A DNA stretch of 64,000 nt. It comes from Nematostella vectensis. Lineage: Eukaryota > Cnidaria > Anthozoa > Actiniaria > Edwardsiidae. The notes beneath the pieces are model-generated. The model was given only the letters and a program-made list of their open reading frames with translations, was not told the DNA's origin and made no database searches. This document shows, piece after piece, positions 12,420 through 24,076 of this stretch (positions within the stretch are counted from its first letter, which is position 1; the number at the start of each line of letters is the position of its first letter). Location: the NCBI RefSeq assembly GCF_932526225.1, contig NC_064042.1, positions 975,001 through 1,039,000 on the forward strand. Reading direction: 5' to 3'. The position numbers and the translations under genes were made by a program.

Positions 12420-12564
12420 CAGGCCTAGAATTATCAGGGGGCATGATACAGAAACATTAAGAAAACAATGGGGGCACGGCCACCCCCTACTGGTCATTTC
12501 CTTATAATTTTTGAAAATATTTGGGGGCATGTGCCCCCAGTGCCCACCCCCTGCTACGGCCCTG
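12420..12564. mobile_element. Short hAT-like MITE
   Basis: Ends are CAGGCCTAGAATTATCAGGG and, inverted, CAGGGCCGTAGCAGGGGG, with GGGGGCATG and CATGTGCCCCC inside. CAGGG-type ends resemble hAT-derived MITEs. I see no clear target duplication. It lies immediately upstream of DZIP1 coding exon 1. Confidence 0.45.
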
Positions 12565-13177
12565 CACTCTTATAACCAGTGTGGTGTAACCTGCAAGGCA
12601 TAGTGAGCAACATATAAATGGCTAAATAGTGACCATGTTGATGTTTGGGTTAGACTGAGGTAAGGTGCAAAGCTAGGCGTGGCCACAAGGTGCGTAAACA
12701 CCCCTTTTAGATGATAAACAGTGGTGTTTCTATTGGAACAATAACCAGATTTTTAAAAAAAATTTTTATCAAATCTATTTGCAACTCTTCTTAGAAAGTC
12801 CTCGGCAAAACAAGCACCATGCAGATGTTTAGATGGTACAGTTTTCCAAACTTGGATTTATTTCAATAATGCTTAAAGAAGGACCTGCAGTATTAAAGGC
12901 GTGCGCCTGGTCTAAGTCGTCATTCCCACTAGACTTTGTCGAGAGCAGAGCTCCATAAAAAGAAACAAAAGAGATATAATCAAGTTCAAAATAATGTCAT
13001 AAACACCAATGGTGCAAAGACAATTATATTTTCCATCTTCTCTGGTGACTGGACAGATAAGAAAAAGAGAATGGAGCGATTTTGAAGCAAATAAGTCTTC
13101 AGGTTTCCTTATTTTCAGGTGCGCGCTGACTAATATCGTCATTTTGAATTATATTTTCAATCACAATTTTTGTCGTT

Positions 13178-13192
13178 GTTGCCATAGAAAAC
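13178..13192. promoter_or_regulatory. Candidate RFX X-box upstream of DZIP1
   Basis: The sequence GTTGCCATAGAAAAC matches the X-box consensus GTNRCCATRGNAAC at all but one position (13 of 14). RFX factors drive ciliary genes through this motif (established in animals). It lies 0.9 kb upstream of the DZIP1 ATG, a workable promoter distance if a 5' non-coding exon exists. Confidence 0.5.
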
Positions 13193-13552
13193 TGCTTCCA
13201 ATAAGCTTGCCGTTATTGCATTGTGTTTAAAGAACATTATTTTAAACTTCGAAATTATCAAAGTTAATCTACGGCTCTGCTTTTTCAATATTTACGGAGA
13301 TCTGCACTTAACGTGGACTAGCGAGAATGATGACATGGACCATTGCTAATTAATTTAATACTACACATGAAGTAACATTAGTTGCAACAAATAGATTTAA
13401 AGTGCCATTTAAATAGGTGAATATCACCAAATTTTCTCAAAAATAATAGCATTCTTAGTTAAAGCGTGTGTTTTTTTTATGAGTCAAGCACATTTAAATT
13501 CTGGTAAATTCTGAATATGGTTAAATTGAGTGTTTTACAAGAGAGCCGATAT

Positions 13553-14131
13553 TAACAAGCACGTCTAAATGCATTATGAATATATAACAAGCACGTCTAA
13601 ATGCATTATGAATATATAACAAGCACGTCTAAATGCATTATGAATATATAACAAGCACGTCTAAATGCATTATGAATATATAACAAGCACGTCTAAATGC
13701 ATTATGAATATATAACAAGCACGTCTAAATGCATTATGAATATATAACAAGCACGTCTAAATGCATTATGAATATATAACAAGCACGTCTAAATGCATTA
13801 TGAATATATAACAAGCACGTCTAAATGCATTATAAATATATAACAAGCACGTCTAAATGCATTATGAATATATAACAAGCACGTCTAAATGCATTATGAA
13901 TATATAACAAGCACGTCTAAATGCATTATGAATATATAACAAGCACGTCTAAATGCATTATGAATATATAACAAGCACGTCTAAATGCATTATGAATATA
14001 TAACAAGCACGTCTAAATGCATTATAAATATATAACAAGCACGTCTAAATGCATTATGAATATATAACATGCACGTCTAAATGCATTATGAATATATAAC
14101 AAGCACGTCTAAATGCATTATGAATATATAA
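13553..14131. repeat. 32-bp minisatellite, about 18 copies
   Basis: Near-identical 32-bp units containing AACAAGCACGTCTAAATGCA followed by TTATGAATATAT. Copies differ only by single substitutions (TATAAATAT in two copies, CATGCACG in one). This level of identity implies recent expansion or homogenisation. It is intergenic between DZIP1 and UBXN7. Confidence 0.97.
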
Positions 14132-15196
14132 CCAGCAAACACCGACGTCTTAGCCTTTTGAGTATTCCTTTTATAAATGTTACATAAAAAGGTTACTTCT
14201 AATAACTTTGCAGTAGAGTTGATATATTTCATTAACCAAAAACTTATAGTCTATTTTTATTAACTAAAATCATTGTCTAGATTAGTTCAAACAGAAAAAG
14301 AGCATAATTTTAAAAATATGATGGCACGAAAATAAGAACGCTTCTAAACTGAAAATCACTTTGTTAAATTTAGGGTCTCTACCACTTGTTGATCGACTGG
14401 GCTGACATGTTTGAAACATTTTCCAGTGTAAGAAGAATTAATTCATATTTTTTAAGTGAAATGTATTTATTAAATCCCTGCAGGGAATGCGTATATGAAC
14501 TAACGATAACTAACGTTAAACATAAAACTCTCTATAAAATTTACAAGTTGTTACTTGCTTGAACGAAACAGGTCCCCCATTTTAGTGCAAATAAGCTGCT
14601 CAAAGCACGACCAACATTACTATTAACGACTTTGTAAGGCTGTATAAATTCTGCTTAGTTTTAAACGATCTATTACCAGCAAAACTTGTCAAAAATAGAC
14701 AAAGATAAGTTAGAAAACCAAGATGACCTCTCGTCTGGAACTTTCTCCAAAAGATAACAACAACAATCAAGAACGTTGGAGTGAGAAAACAAAGTCACGT
14801 CTCACCGTTTTTCTGCGATTCCAAGTGCATCTACAATCTGGTAGTTATTTCAGCTTTTTGAATAGGGGTTCTGGACGACACAAACGTGTAATCATCAAAA
14901 GCCGATATTCCAAACGACTAGAGCAAACGCAAGGTGCGAAGCAGTCGAAAGAGCATTCAAATTACGCGCTGTTTGTATTCAAATATTTTGTGCTAAAACC
15001 CTTAATATCCTGGAGAAAACGCAAGCACCATTATTTGTTGGGTCGTGTGACACTCGTTGTGTGATACTTCAAGTTTTGTGGCTGGCTGGGTTACGGAGAT
15101 ACCGATAAAACATGCAGCGCCTCCGAAACAAAATGATTACAACGACAGGAACGCTACTTGTAGCTTACTAGACCCAGCCTCCCAAGGTTTGCGCCA

Positions 15197-15225
15197 CCGG
15201 AAGTGAGGCCTCGGTTGTTGCTATG
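15197..15225 (+). promoter_or_regulatory. ETS-type site and X-box half-site near the UBXN7 start
   Basis: CCGGAAGTG at 15197-15205 is a classic ETS/GABP core common in housekeeping promoters. GTTGCTATG at 15217-15225 resembles an RFX half-site. They lie about 420-445 bp upstream of the UBXN7 ATG. Functional use is inference. Confidence 0.35.
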
Positions 15226-15641
15226 CGAGTCTTGGGAGAGAATGCCATGATTCCCATGATCTGATGATATATGACTCGTATTTTGTATTGTGCCTTCGTA
15301 CACTAAGATAACGGCAAAATGCAATTAGTTCCACATATACTATGAATCCAGCCGAGCGATTGATTAAAGTTCCAACTATTGTTTTCACGTGAAATTTGAA
15401 AAAAGTAACTGATTTCCAGATTTGATTTGCAATCTATCAAGGATATTTATGTGTTATTATTTTGTTTCATTATTCTACTCTACATTGACAAGTATGTTCT
15501 CTTCTAACACAGGACTACATATAATAAGCTGATAAGCAAGCCCATGACGGTGGGGGGAGGGGGATGGGGCTAACGCTTCGGGTTTCGCACCCAGTCCCCC
15601 AACGTTGATTTCCCGCGGTTTCTTTTCCGAGTGAAACAAAA

Positions 15642-18600
15642 ATGGCGGAGAAGTGGTCTCATTTAATCGACGAATTCACAAATGTCACTGGAGCTACACG
15701 ACAGATAGCTACCTCTCTCCTCGAGGCAAGCAATGGCAACCTTGAGATGGCCATAGAAATGCATTTTGACTCATGCGGCGATCAAGATGCTGTATCTTCG
15801 GCTGGTGTCGCTGGGTCCAGTCACACAAATGAAGCCTTAACCAGGTGGGAAAATAGTCATAACCTCCTTTTCTTTGATATCACTTGTGATCAAGAGAGCT
15901 TGGCACTAGCTTGACATTCAGAGGCCTCCCAGTTTGGTTCTTTGTTTAGACTAGCCCAATTATCGTGATTAGGACTCTTTCAAGCTTCTGACTCGATTGC
16001 CCAGACTGATTTGTCTTGTTGTTTTGAAACAAAATTCGATATCAAGGTCAATTCAATTTTATTATTTAAAAAAAAATCTGATTTTCAAGTCTGGTATATT
16101 TGGTATTAGATGAATTTATTATCCTGACATTGAATATGATCAAGTAATATGATTTTGTATGGTCACCACGGCCCGCTTGGGAAAAGAAAGGGGTATACTG
16201 TAGTCAAGAATAGGTTTCAGAGTAATTGACATCACATAACATTAGGCACATATATTGCGAACTTGTTTGGGAACTAGTCTAAGAAGTTCAAAAGTTCAAT
16301 ATGTCACCATCAAGCCAACATTTTACACTCTCATTCAATATCAAGTGGCATAAAGCATTTATTTCCATCAACCTTGTTTCAAGTTTATGATTTAACCCAT
16401 TGACTCCTGGCTATTTTTTAGCTGAATTTACAAAAAACAGACTGAAAACAGATACCTCCCCCCCTATTCTGAGTTTTATACAGCCCGTCAAAGTCAAACA
16501 CAGCTGCACCCAGTCAGCGGTATCCAAGCTTTCCAACAGTGCTTTGCGGTCCCCACTTTTAATCCCTCGTCGTTGTGCTGAAGCCAGCACAAGTTGATGG
16601 TTGCTTGTATTTTTCATCAAAAATACAGCTATGACCATATTAGGAGAGTGTCTCAGGACATCATGAAGTCTTTTGGGGCATAATTGAGTGCTTTGCTTAT
16701 GGATATTCGCAAGCAAAGGTGGATTCATGATGATTTTTTCTTGTTTGGCTTTGCCTGGATGAGAAAATAATTTTCTAATGAATCACCACAGCTCTCCTAA
16801 ATGCTGTCTTTTCTGAAACCAAATTGATTCCAAAATTGTTTACACTGCTGTTCTGGGTCTGTATGACCTGGAATTGATTTGTTTGGCTTCGGGGTGAAAA
16901 GACTTCTGCTTTTTTTTCCTTGTTCGATTTGAAATTTGTCAAAGAACCTGTGCTATTATTTGGCTTAAGAGTAGTTGCCAACACCTTGGTTGGATGCATA
17001 TTTTCAAGATCATTTATCCCTTAGACTGATGCCTGAGTATCTTCATCTTGTTGTGTTTAGTTTGCATTTATGAACTTTTTGGGTTGTGGGTACTTCCCAA
17101 AGCCGGTTGAGGGGTCAATGTGTTAAATTGTGGATGGTTATTTAGTTTCCTCGCAAAAAGAATGTTGTATTTTCAAATGTAAACAACAACAAAAGAGGTG
17201 GCTGATTGGCATTCTTTAAATATTTTCAAGTTCACTCTGAACTACGAAATTCCCTATGAAGTGATAAGTCATGTCTGTGTGGAAAGTCAACATAAATAAA
17301 AGAAAATAGAGTAGCACTGTGAGCTAAACTAAGATAACAATGGTCTGCTAATTTGATAAAGAAAGCTCCAATCCTCAGTAAAGGCTAGTTTGTAATTGAT
17401 TACATTGCTCACAGTAGATTTTTCCTAGGCAAATACTGTTCGTCCAATTTTTTTTGTTCTTCTCTGCAACTCAAAAGTAAGTCGGGTGTTGTCCATGACA
17501 TGCTTCAACATCATCTATGGATTATTGGAGGACAATTACACAAAAACGGGACTATTTTGTTTTACAATATGCAACAACAAAAGTGATTCTAGTAAGCAGC
17601 ACAATGACACCAAACATGTATTTTAACTACCAACTCTTCTTTACTAATTAGAGCTTGTTTTTACTTGTGTTGTTGTATCAATGCATATTCATCTTACTTA
17701 TCTCTTTTTGTGATTTATTTGCTAGTAGTGACAATGATGAGGTGCGTGCTCCTATTCCCCAAACGAGAGGCATCCTAGTTGATCAGCCATATCACAGTGA
17801 GTGAAGAACTTTATGTCCCTTTGCTTTTTTCAGTATTAATAAGATGAAACATGCTGATGTTTGGAAAGAACAATAGATGCATGCCTGTGAGACTATGAAC
17901 ACAGAGTTAGGAAATATGTTTTTAATTGTTGGGATGCAAATGTACAGTTTGTTTGGAAATGTAATCGTGAAAATGTTCTGTCCACAGGTTTTGGTACCAG
18001 AAAGAAGACTTCAAAATCAGTATTTGATGCTTTTAGAGACTTTCAAGCAGAAGCAAGTAAGGCTTTTTTTTTACATTTTCGTTTTTCTTGCTCACCCCGA
18101 GTTAAAAAAAAAAGATGAGATTTTTTGAAAATTGGGTGTTTTCCCAATTTGCTACGTGACCTGACTAAATTTTAGGTTGCCTCAGGTGTGTGGAAAAGTG
18201 TGAAATTCAGCCCTGATTTTAATTGTGTGGACAGAATCTCACTCATGATAGCACTCATATGTACAATAAGCAAATGTTTTAATTGTTGCTATTTTAGAGC
18301 AACAAGAACAGCAAGCCACTGGAAGTGCCACGAGCAAAAAACAAAAGACTCTTCAAGACCTGTTTAGACCTCCAATAGACCTACTTCACAAAGGGACTTT
18401 TGAGACTGTAAGCTATCCCAATACAAGGCCCCCAATAGACCTACTTCATAAAGGGACTTTTAGCTATCCCAATACAAGACCCCAATAGACCTAATTCACA
18501 AAGGGACTTTTAGCTATCTCAACACAAGACCCCAATAGACCTTCTTCACAAAGGGACTTTAAGCTATTCGATACAAGACCCCCAATAGACCTTCTTCACA

Positions 18601-21600
18601 AAGGGACTTTTAGCTATCCCAATACAAGGCCCCCAATAGACTTACTTCACAAAGGGACTTTTAGCTATTTCAACACAAGACCCCAATAGACCTTCTTCAC
18701 AAAGGGACTTTTAGCTATCCCAATACAAGACCCCAATAGACCTAATTCATAAAGGGACTTTTAGCTATCCCAATACAAGACCCCAATAGACCTAATTCAT
18801 GAAGGGACTTTTAGCTATCCCGATACAAGACCCCCAATAGACTTACTTCACAAAGGGACTTTTAGCTATCCCAATACAAGGCCCCAAAAGACTTATTTCA
18901 CAAAGTGACTTCTGAGACTGTAAGCTATGTATCCTGAAGGCCCACCTTGAGGAAAACTGACAACCCTCCTTCAATTTCTTTTAACTCACATGCACAGACA
19001 TTTTATTGGCGTTCCCTCACATGCACTGCACTCCATGCTCACAAGAATCTTCTTATTAGAAGGAGGTGGGGCCACCTGGAAGAAGAGAGGAAGGCAGACC
19101 CGTAGCCAGGATTTTGAGCTGGGGGGGTCGTTTACCCATTTAGCGGACCTTTTCTCTTTTCTCTCATTCAGGGTAAAGCTGCAGGTCAACAGCAGAAAAA
19201 ATGGATACTTGTTAATGTCCAGGATGTTCAAGAGTTTAAATGCCAACAGCTAAATAGAGATGTCTGGAGCAATGAACAAGTCAGAAATATTATTAAAGCA
19301 CATTTCATTCTCTGGCAGGTTAGCATATACACTCACCTAAAACTAGCCTTTTCGCTTCATGTTTTGTACTTGAAGTCTTTTAGCAATCAAATGAAAGATC
19401 AATGGCAATCATAAGCAATTCCTCTGTCTGTTGGTTTTTTGGGAAATCCCCTCTACTTGCCTAAAGCACACATTGTCACATCATTAAGGACAGTTTTCAA
19501 AGATCTCTTAAAACATTTTCGTCAAACAAGTCCCAAAAAGTGTTCCTTTATAATGTTTTTTTTTTCTGTACAGTAGAACTCATAAACAGAACTAGTTATC
19601 CTTTATAATTTTTTTTTTCGTACAGTAGACCTTGCATAAACAGGACTGTTGGGACCTGTGACGAAGTTTAGTTGAGTTTTACTCTATTTTCATCATTGCG
19701 ATTTTCTTCGTTGCTAATCTTTTTTTCTGCTTCGTAGGTATATCGAGATACAGATGAAGGAGAACGGTTTATTCAATTTTACCATGTCACTAGGTATCCA
19801 TATATTGGAATTGTGGATCCACGCACAGGTACAGGAACATAAACACTGTGAATTAAAAAGTTCTCCTAAGGAATAACTAGTTTATTAAAGACAAAAATAG
19901 TTGTAATACATAACAACCCATTTTTTTACAACTGGTACTGCTTTGGGGTTGAAAGATAGATATTTAAGAGGGGCTTTTTGCTTTTAAACGCCTCTGTCAA
20001 TCTTTTAGTAAAAAAAAGCCTATCACCAGTTAGGCCTGCTTTTTCTTGCTATGAAAGCTCTGATTAGTTTTGATATTTTGACCACCCCTCCCTTTAAGGT
20101 ACTACCGAAGGCTGTTTACCAAATTTAAGTTGTGATATTTTCTACCCAAAAAGCCGAATTCCCTTGAATTGAACTGCGATCACCTTCTGCGCATAGTGGT
20201 GCGCGCTGTTTGTTGGAATTTTCCGGTATTAAGTGTGCACGCGCCACAGTTGTATAAGAAAACAAAAGCAAAAGGCGTGCATGCTTTATTACTTAAAATC
20301 GCTTTGACAGAAAAACAAAGTCGGTTATCCCCATGTTTTATTTGCTTATATAGTTAAATATATACAGGAAAATGATATACTGAAAGAAGAATAAAGTTGG
20401 ATAGTAGAAGTTTGTCTATTTTCTCTTAAAATCCCGTAAAAATACTACAAAATGGCGCTTTCTACCGTTGCAAAAACAGTATTTTTGTGCGATCTCCTAA
20501 AATGTGATTTGTTTTGATCGTTAGCTACTATGGGTTATTGTTTAGGAGATCGATTTTGGCAGCTCGACAAAAAGAACTTAATTTTCTAAAGACTTTAGGC
20601 ACCCTTTTTGAAAAGTAAGAGTTGGGATTTTTCCTCGCGCGATCAGTAAAAACGTGTCAACTCTAACCACGCCCCTCGTTGTTAAAACGAGGTCGGTACC
20701 CCCATTTTTTATTACATTTTTTGAAAGCCTTTAACTTCAACATTGTTTATGCCAATTTTTTAAAAATTTTGGATAGTAGAACTATTTCAAGGGAATTTCC
20801 TTAAAATATCTAATGATGTGAAATATCTGAACTGATTTTTCCAGGTGAAAAACTTGATGACTGGAGTTTTGTTGATGCACAGGCATTTTGTGAGCATGGT
20901 GAGGCACATGTTTTCATTCAAATCACTCTAGTTTTTTTAACACCAATTACCCCAATATTATTTGGTCAGCGATAAGTTAAATCCACTCTATTTGTTTGCA
21001 GTTACGGAATTTCTGTTAAACCATTCTACTTTAGATGGTGAAAGTCCCCCAAAGAAGAAAGTAAAACGAGTAAGTCACAGATCATCCTTATGATATGTAT
21101 GTTGGATGGAATTAGTAACATTTTAGTGCACAATTTGTAAGGTTAATTTTCCAAGGAGCAGATACTGCTGTAAGATAATGTTAAGTGATTGAGTTTGTCT
21201 TCTTCATCAGACCCTTCATTTACCAGTAGTACAATAATGGACATCCTGTCTTCTTTGCTGTGCCATTTTAGCAGGAATCCATTGTGGACGCATCTGAGGA
21301 TTCTCAGCTAGAGGCAGCAATTGCAGCCTCCTTGCGATACTCTACATCAACTAAAGATGACAATACAAGTGATAATGATGGCGATGATGATGATGACTAT
21401 GAGGATCTGGAATTCACTGATTCAGAAGCCGAAGAAAGTGAATGGAAACCACAGAAAGTATCCAAACAAAAACAAACAACAAATAATAAACAATTTTCTA
21501 AGGAATCTTCATCATCTTCAAAAGATAACTGCTCTGCGGATATAAGTTCTTCGACAGAGAGTTCATACAAAAATGAAGCAGAGACTATAAAAAATGGAGC

Positions 21601-23251
21601 ATCATTCAAAGAATCTGTAAAGACTGTGTCTCCCACTGTGACGTCATCTGTGGCTGAAAGTAGCCCAGTCTCGTCAACACAGAACAACGAATCATCTTCA
21701 TCCAAAGCAGGATCATCTGTTGAGAACACGGAAACTTTTAAAAGATGGGAAGTGCAAGCAGGTAAAGAAGAGAGGCTAAATGAGTTATACTAAAAGCGCA
21801 ATTAGTCGCTCATTACAAAACTTCCGATTGAATGTGGACTGTTTTCATTCAAACACCTTTTGAGCCCAGTGTTCCTCAACCAAAATATCTGGTTGAGCTT
21901 CATTTTGGCTTATCGGGTAGAGGCCTAACAGAAAACTATAATGCAAATCCCTTTCAAACTTTCCTCTTTTCAGGTCCGATGTGTAAAATTATGGTGCGAT
22001 TCCCAAATGGGAGTAGAAAGCAGGTGTCCCTACAGGCCGAAGCCCCACTGATGGTGAGTCTAGGGACTACACCTCTGGGGATTTTGACAGCAGTTGGATC
22101 TTATTTATTCCCCTTTTCATCAAGGCGTTTGCAGACGTACGAACCCAGTGAACGGTGCGGAAAGAGAGACAATAAAGATAATATTACAGCCTGATCAAAC
22201 AAACGCAGATCGAATATAGTTAAAGAATATAGAATATAGAACTATATTTAAAGACGTTTTAGACGTTTTTAGATGTTTTTCAATTTCATTTTGTTTGGTG
22301 GTTGAAAATTCCTGGAATTTAAGGAATTAACCTTACGTGAATAGTAAAATGATGTTGTTGATGAAGGAACCCACGTTAGTTCTAGAACGAAGGCAGAGTA
22401 ATAAATCTCAAACAAAAGTGATATAATTTTATTGTTTTTAGTGGTACATCGACCAAGGCCCAAAGACGACAAATGTTTTTTTCAATTAAACAATCTAATG
22501 TATTTTTGCGTTATAGGCATTAGTTCAGTTTGCACATTGCGAGGGATTTCCGAACGAGCGCTACGAATTGCTGACAAACTTCCCGCGACGGAAATTATCC
22601 TTCCTAGACTTCAACACAACTCTCAAGACAGCAGGACTGTACCCACAGGAGACGGTGTTCGTACAAGAGAGGTACGGTCACGTGGTTTGCAGTATGCTTC
22701 TTGTGCTGTTATATATCTCTGGTTAGCGACTTACTCATAAAAACCATTTGTTGCATTTGTTGCTCGAGCTTATGAAAATGGACTTTTGTAAATGACCACG
22801 CAATAGTGTGATCGCACACAAGCATGAAAAATTTGTTAATGTAAAAATGGACCGGTTTTGTGTCCCATCCGAAATGCTGATACTACTAAGGACAACGTCA
22901 TATTTCAAAATATGTTAAATACAATTTGATTACATTGTGTTGACACCGATTGAAACTGGGATGAAAAAATATCTGGCTGCAGAGTTCTACTATCCGCGCT
23001 CTAAATCTCTCGAAATGAATTTCAAAACTCTGGTCACAAGTCATAAAACGCAAGTTGCAGCGGCTACATGTACGGGCGTTGTTTCATAACGCATGTTATA
23101 GAGGCCACATGTGTACGCGTGCATACCTATTTGTTTCATTGTGCTTAGTAGCCCTCTTTCTGCGCGGACTCGTCTAACTAACCGACCATCAAAACCTTTC
23201 GAGTGACGTTTTCTAATCCGAATATTTGCTTACCATTTCAGGTTGATGTGA
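15642..23251 (+). CDS. UBXN7: UBXN7, UBX domain-containing p97 cofactor, 12 coding exons
   Basis: Exons: 15642-15844, 17726-17796, 17988-18056, 18298-18407, 19172-19318, 19738-19828, 20845-20898, 21002-21069, 21272-21761, 21974-22053, 22517-22671, 23242-23251. All phases agree, about 515 aa (human is of similar size). Order: N-terminal UBA (1-45, TGATRQIATSLLEASNGNLE); EVRAPIP linker; LFRPPIDLLHKGTFET; UAS thioredoxin-like domain (about 135-260, NRDVWSNEQVRNIIKAHFIL, YPYIGIVDPRTGEKL); basic PPKKKVKR (likely NLS); UIM (DASEDSQLEAAIAASL, about 278-293); acidic/Ser-rich linker; C-terminal UBX with the p97-binding FPRRKL loop and GLYPQETVFVQER. The family links p97/VCP to ubiquitylated and cullin-RING substrates. 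Two acceptors are NAGNAG (TAGTAG at 17723, TAGCAG at 21269). The last 10-nt coding exon (AGG TTG ATG TGA) is inferred from a strong acceptor; unspliced read-through would stop at 22726. Confidence 0.93.
16392..17126 (+). mobile_element. piggyBac-like MITE, most complete copy (735 bp)
   Basis: The element is bounded by TTAA on both sides (16392-16395, 17123-17126), the piggyBac target signature. Terminal repeats are CCCATTGACTCCTGG on the left and, inverted, CACATTGACCCCTCAACCGG on the right. Related copies lie at 3413-3708 and 32624-33637. The minus-strand open frame 16411-16728 has no known domain and is not conserved intact in the other copies. No transposase is present. It sits in UBXN7 intron 1. 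Confidence 0.8.
18408..18935 (+). repeat. Tandem array of UBXN7 exon 4 end sequences, 10 copies of about 50 bp
   Basis: Directly after exon 4, its last part (CCAATAGACCTACTTCACAA, AGGGACTTTT) and the start of intron 4 (AGCTATCCCAATACAAG) are repeated about ten times with scattered substitutions. Copies 2-10 lack the nine bases GAGACTGTA that carry the splice donor, so they read GGGACTTTTAGCTATC. The final copy near 18900-18930 keeps GAGACTGTAAGC, a potential second donor. The array is intronic in the spliced model. Confidence 0.95.
19095..19135 (+). mobile_element. Solo end of a hAT-like MITE
   Basis: The words GACCCGTAGCCAGGATTTT and GGGGGGG resemble the left terminus of CAGGGCCGTAGCCAGG-type MITEs. 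No matching right end is seen before exon 5 of UBXN7 (19172). It is probably a fragment close to the acceptor. Confidence 0.35.
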
Positions 23252-24076
23252 AGTGTATAGCAATTTCTCCCATTCGTCCTATATAGTATATTTACATAGA
23301 TAGATCTATTTTAGCATCTTTTTTTATTTCGGTTACCAATTACCAATAACAATGTTGCATTTAAAAGTGCATTGACTACCTGTATTACATCATTCAGAAC
23401 TACGTGAAGTCTTATTTAAATAAAAATTGTTTAAGTTGGGTTGCTTGATTGAGCTATTTTTGTGAGGATGAGAGTTTACGGCGCCCGAATGCAAAGTCTA
23501 TGGTTTAGCCAAGGGCAATAACAATACTGCCTTTTTGGGCAGTCCAAAGTTCAAAATAGTTTGGCACACCGAGTATATTGTTGAACCGTTCGTCGTTTGT
23601 TCTTTCGCATTTATGTGATATCCCTTGGTAATGCGATATCCCTTGGTAGAGGGCAGGGGACCTCTTAGAGCTTTTCTTTTGTTTTTGTTTTTCATAATAT
23701 AACCCTGAGATACGTGATTGTTATACCCACAAATGGGTGGAAAAATACACACAACAGAATCAGTGTACACCCACTGTAAAAGTTCTTTTAATTTTCAACA
23801 CCAAGAATTCAAAAGTCAAGTTTGTTTGCATCTATGCATGCGTTGCAAGTCTGGATAAATAAGAGCTGCAGTGCTCGAGATGTCACAGTCTCAGTGGGCA
23901 TAAGATGATCCGAGGCAGATCTATGTAAGACTGGATAGCTCACACTATGGATTTATAGACCTATACATAGTGCTGACTTTGTGAAATGAAGATTTGTTTG
24001 ACTTAGATAAAGGGTAGTGAATTCATAGTAAAAAATCCTTCGCCCCGTTTAAATAATACATCATGTATTAGAGGAT
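23252..24076. other. Convergent intergenic region, UBXN7 3' UTR to IFT81 3' end
   Basis: Holds the inferred UBXN7 3' untranslated region and the 3' flank of IFT81. A short minus-strand open frame (23498-23770) has no family resemblance. I see no further gene. Confidence 0.5.
23419..23424 (+). terminator. Likely UBXN7 polyadenylation signal
   Basis: AATAAA about 170 bp after the inferred UBXN7 stop at 23251, in an AT-rich context. It supports the terminal exon model, but a lone hexamer is weak evidence. Confidence 0.45.

Larger units (their letters stand above)
12281..15641. other. Intergenic region between divergent DZIP1 and UBXN7
   Basis: The two genes are head-to-head. Besides the short MITE, X-box, 32-bp minisatellite and ETS-type motif listed separately, I see no exon. 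The short open frames at 12912-13142 (-) and 14723-15064 (+) have no recognisable domain. The DZIP1 5' untranslated exon is probably between about 12.9 and 13.2 kb, inferred from the acceptor-like CAG just before its ATG and the X-box at 13178. Confidence 0.5.

Noticed and set aside
16411-16728. 105-codon minus-strand ORF in UBXN7 intron 1
   Set aside because: It lies wholly within the TTAA-flanked MITE, has no known domain and is not kept open in the related copies.
21397-21729. 110-codon minus-strand ORF
   Set aside because: Antisense shadow of UBXN7 exon 9, caused by its acidic/Ser-rich codon composition.
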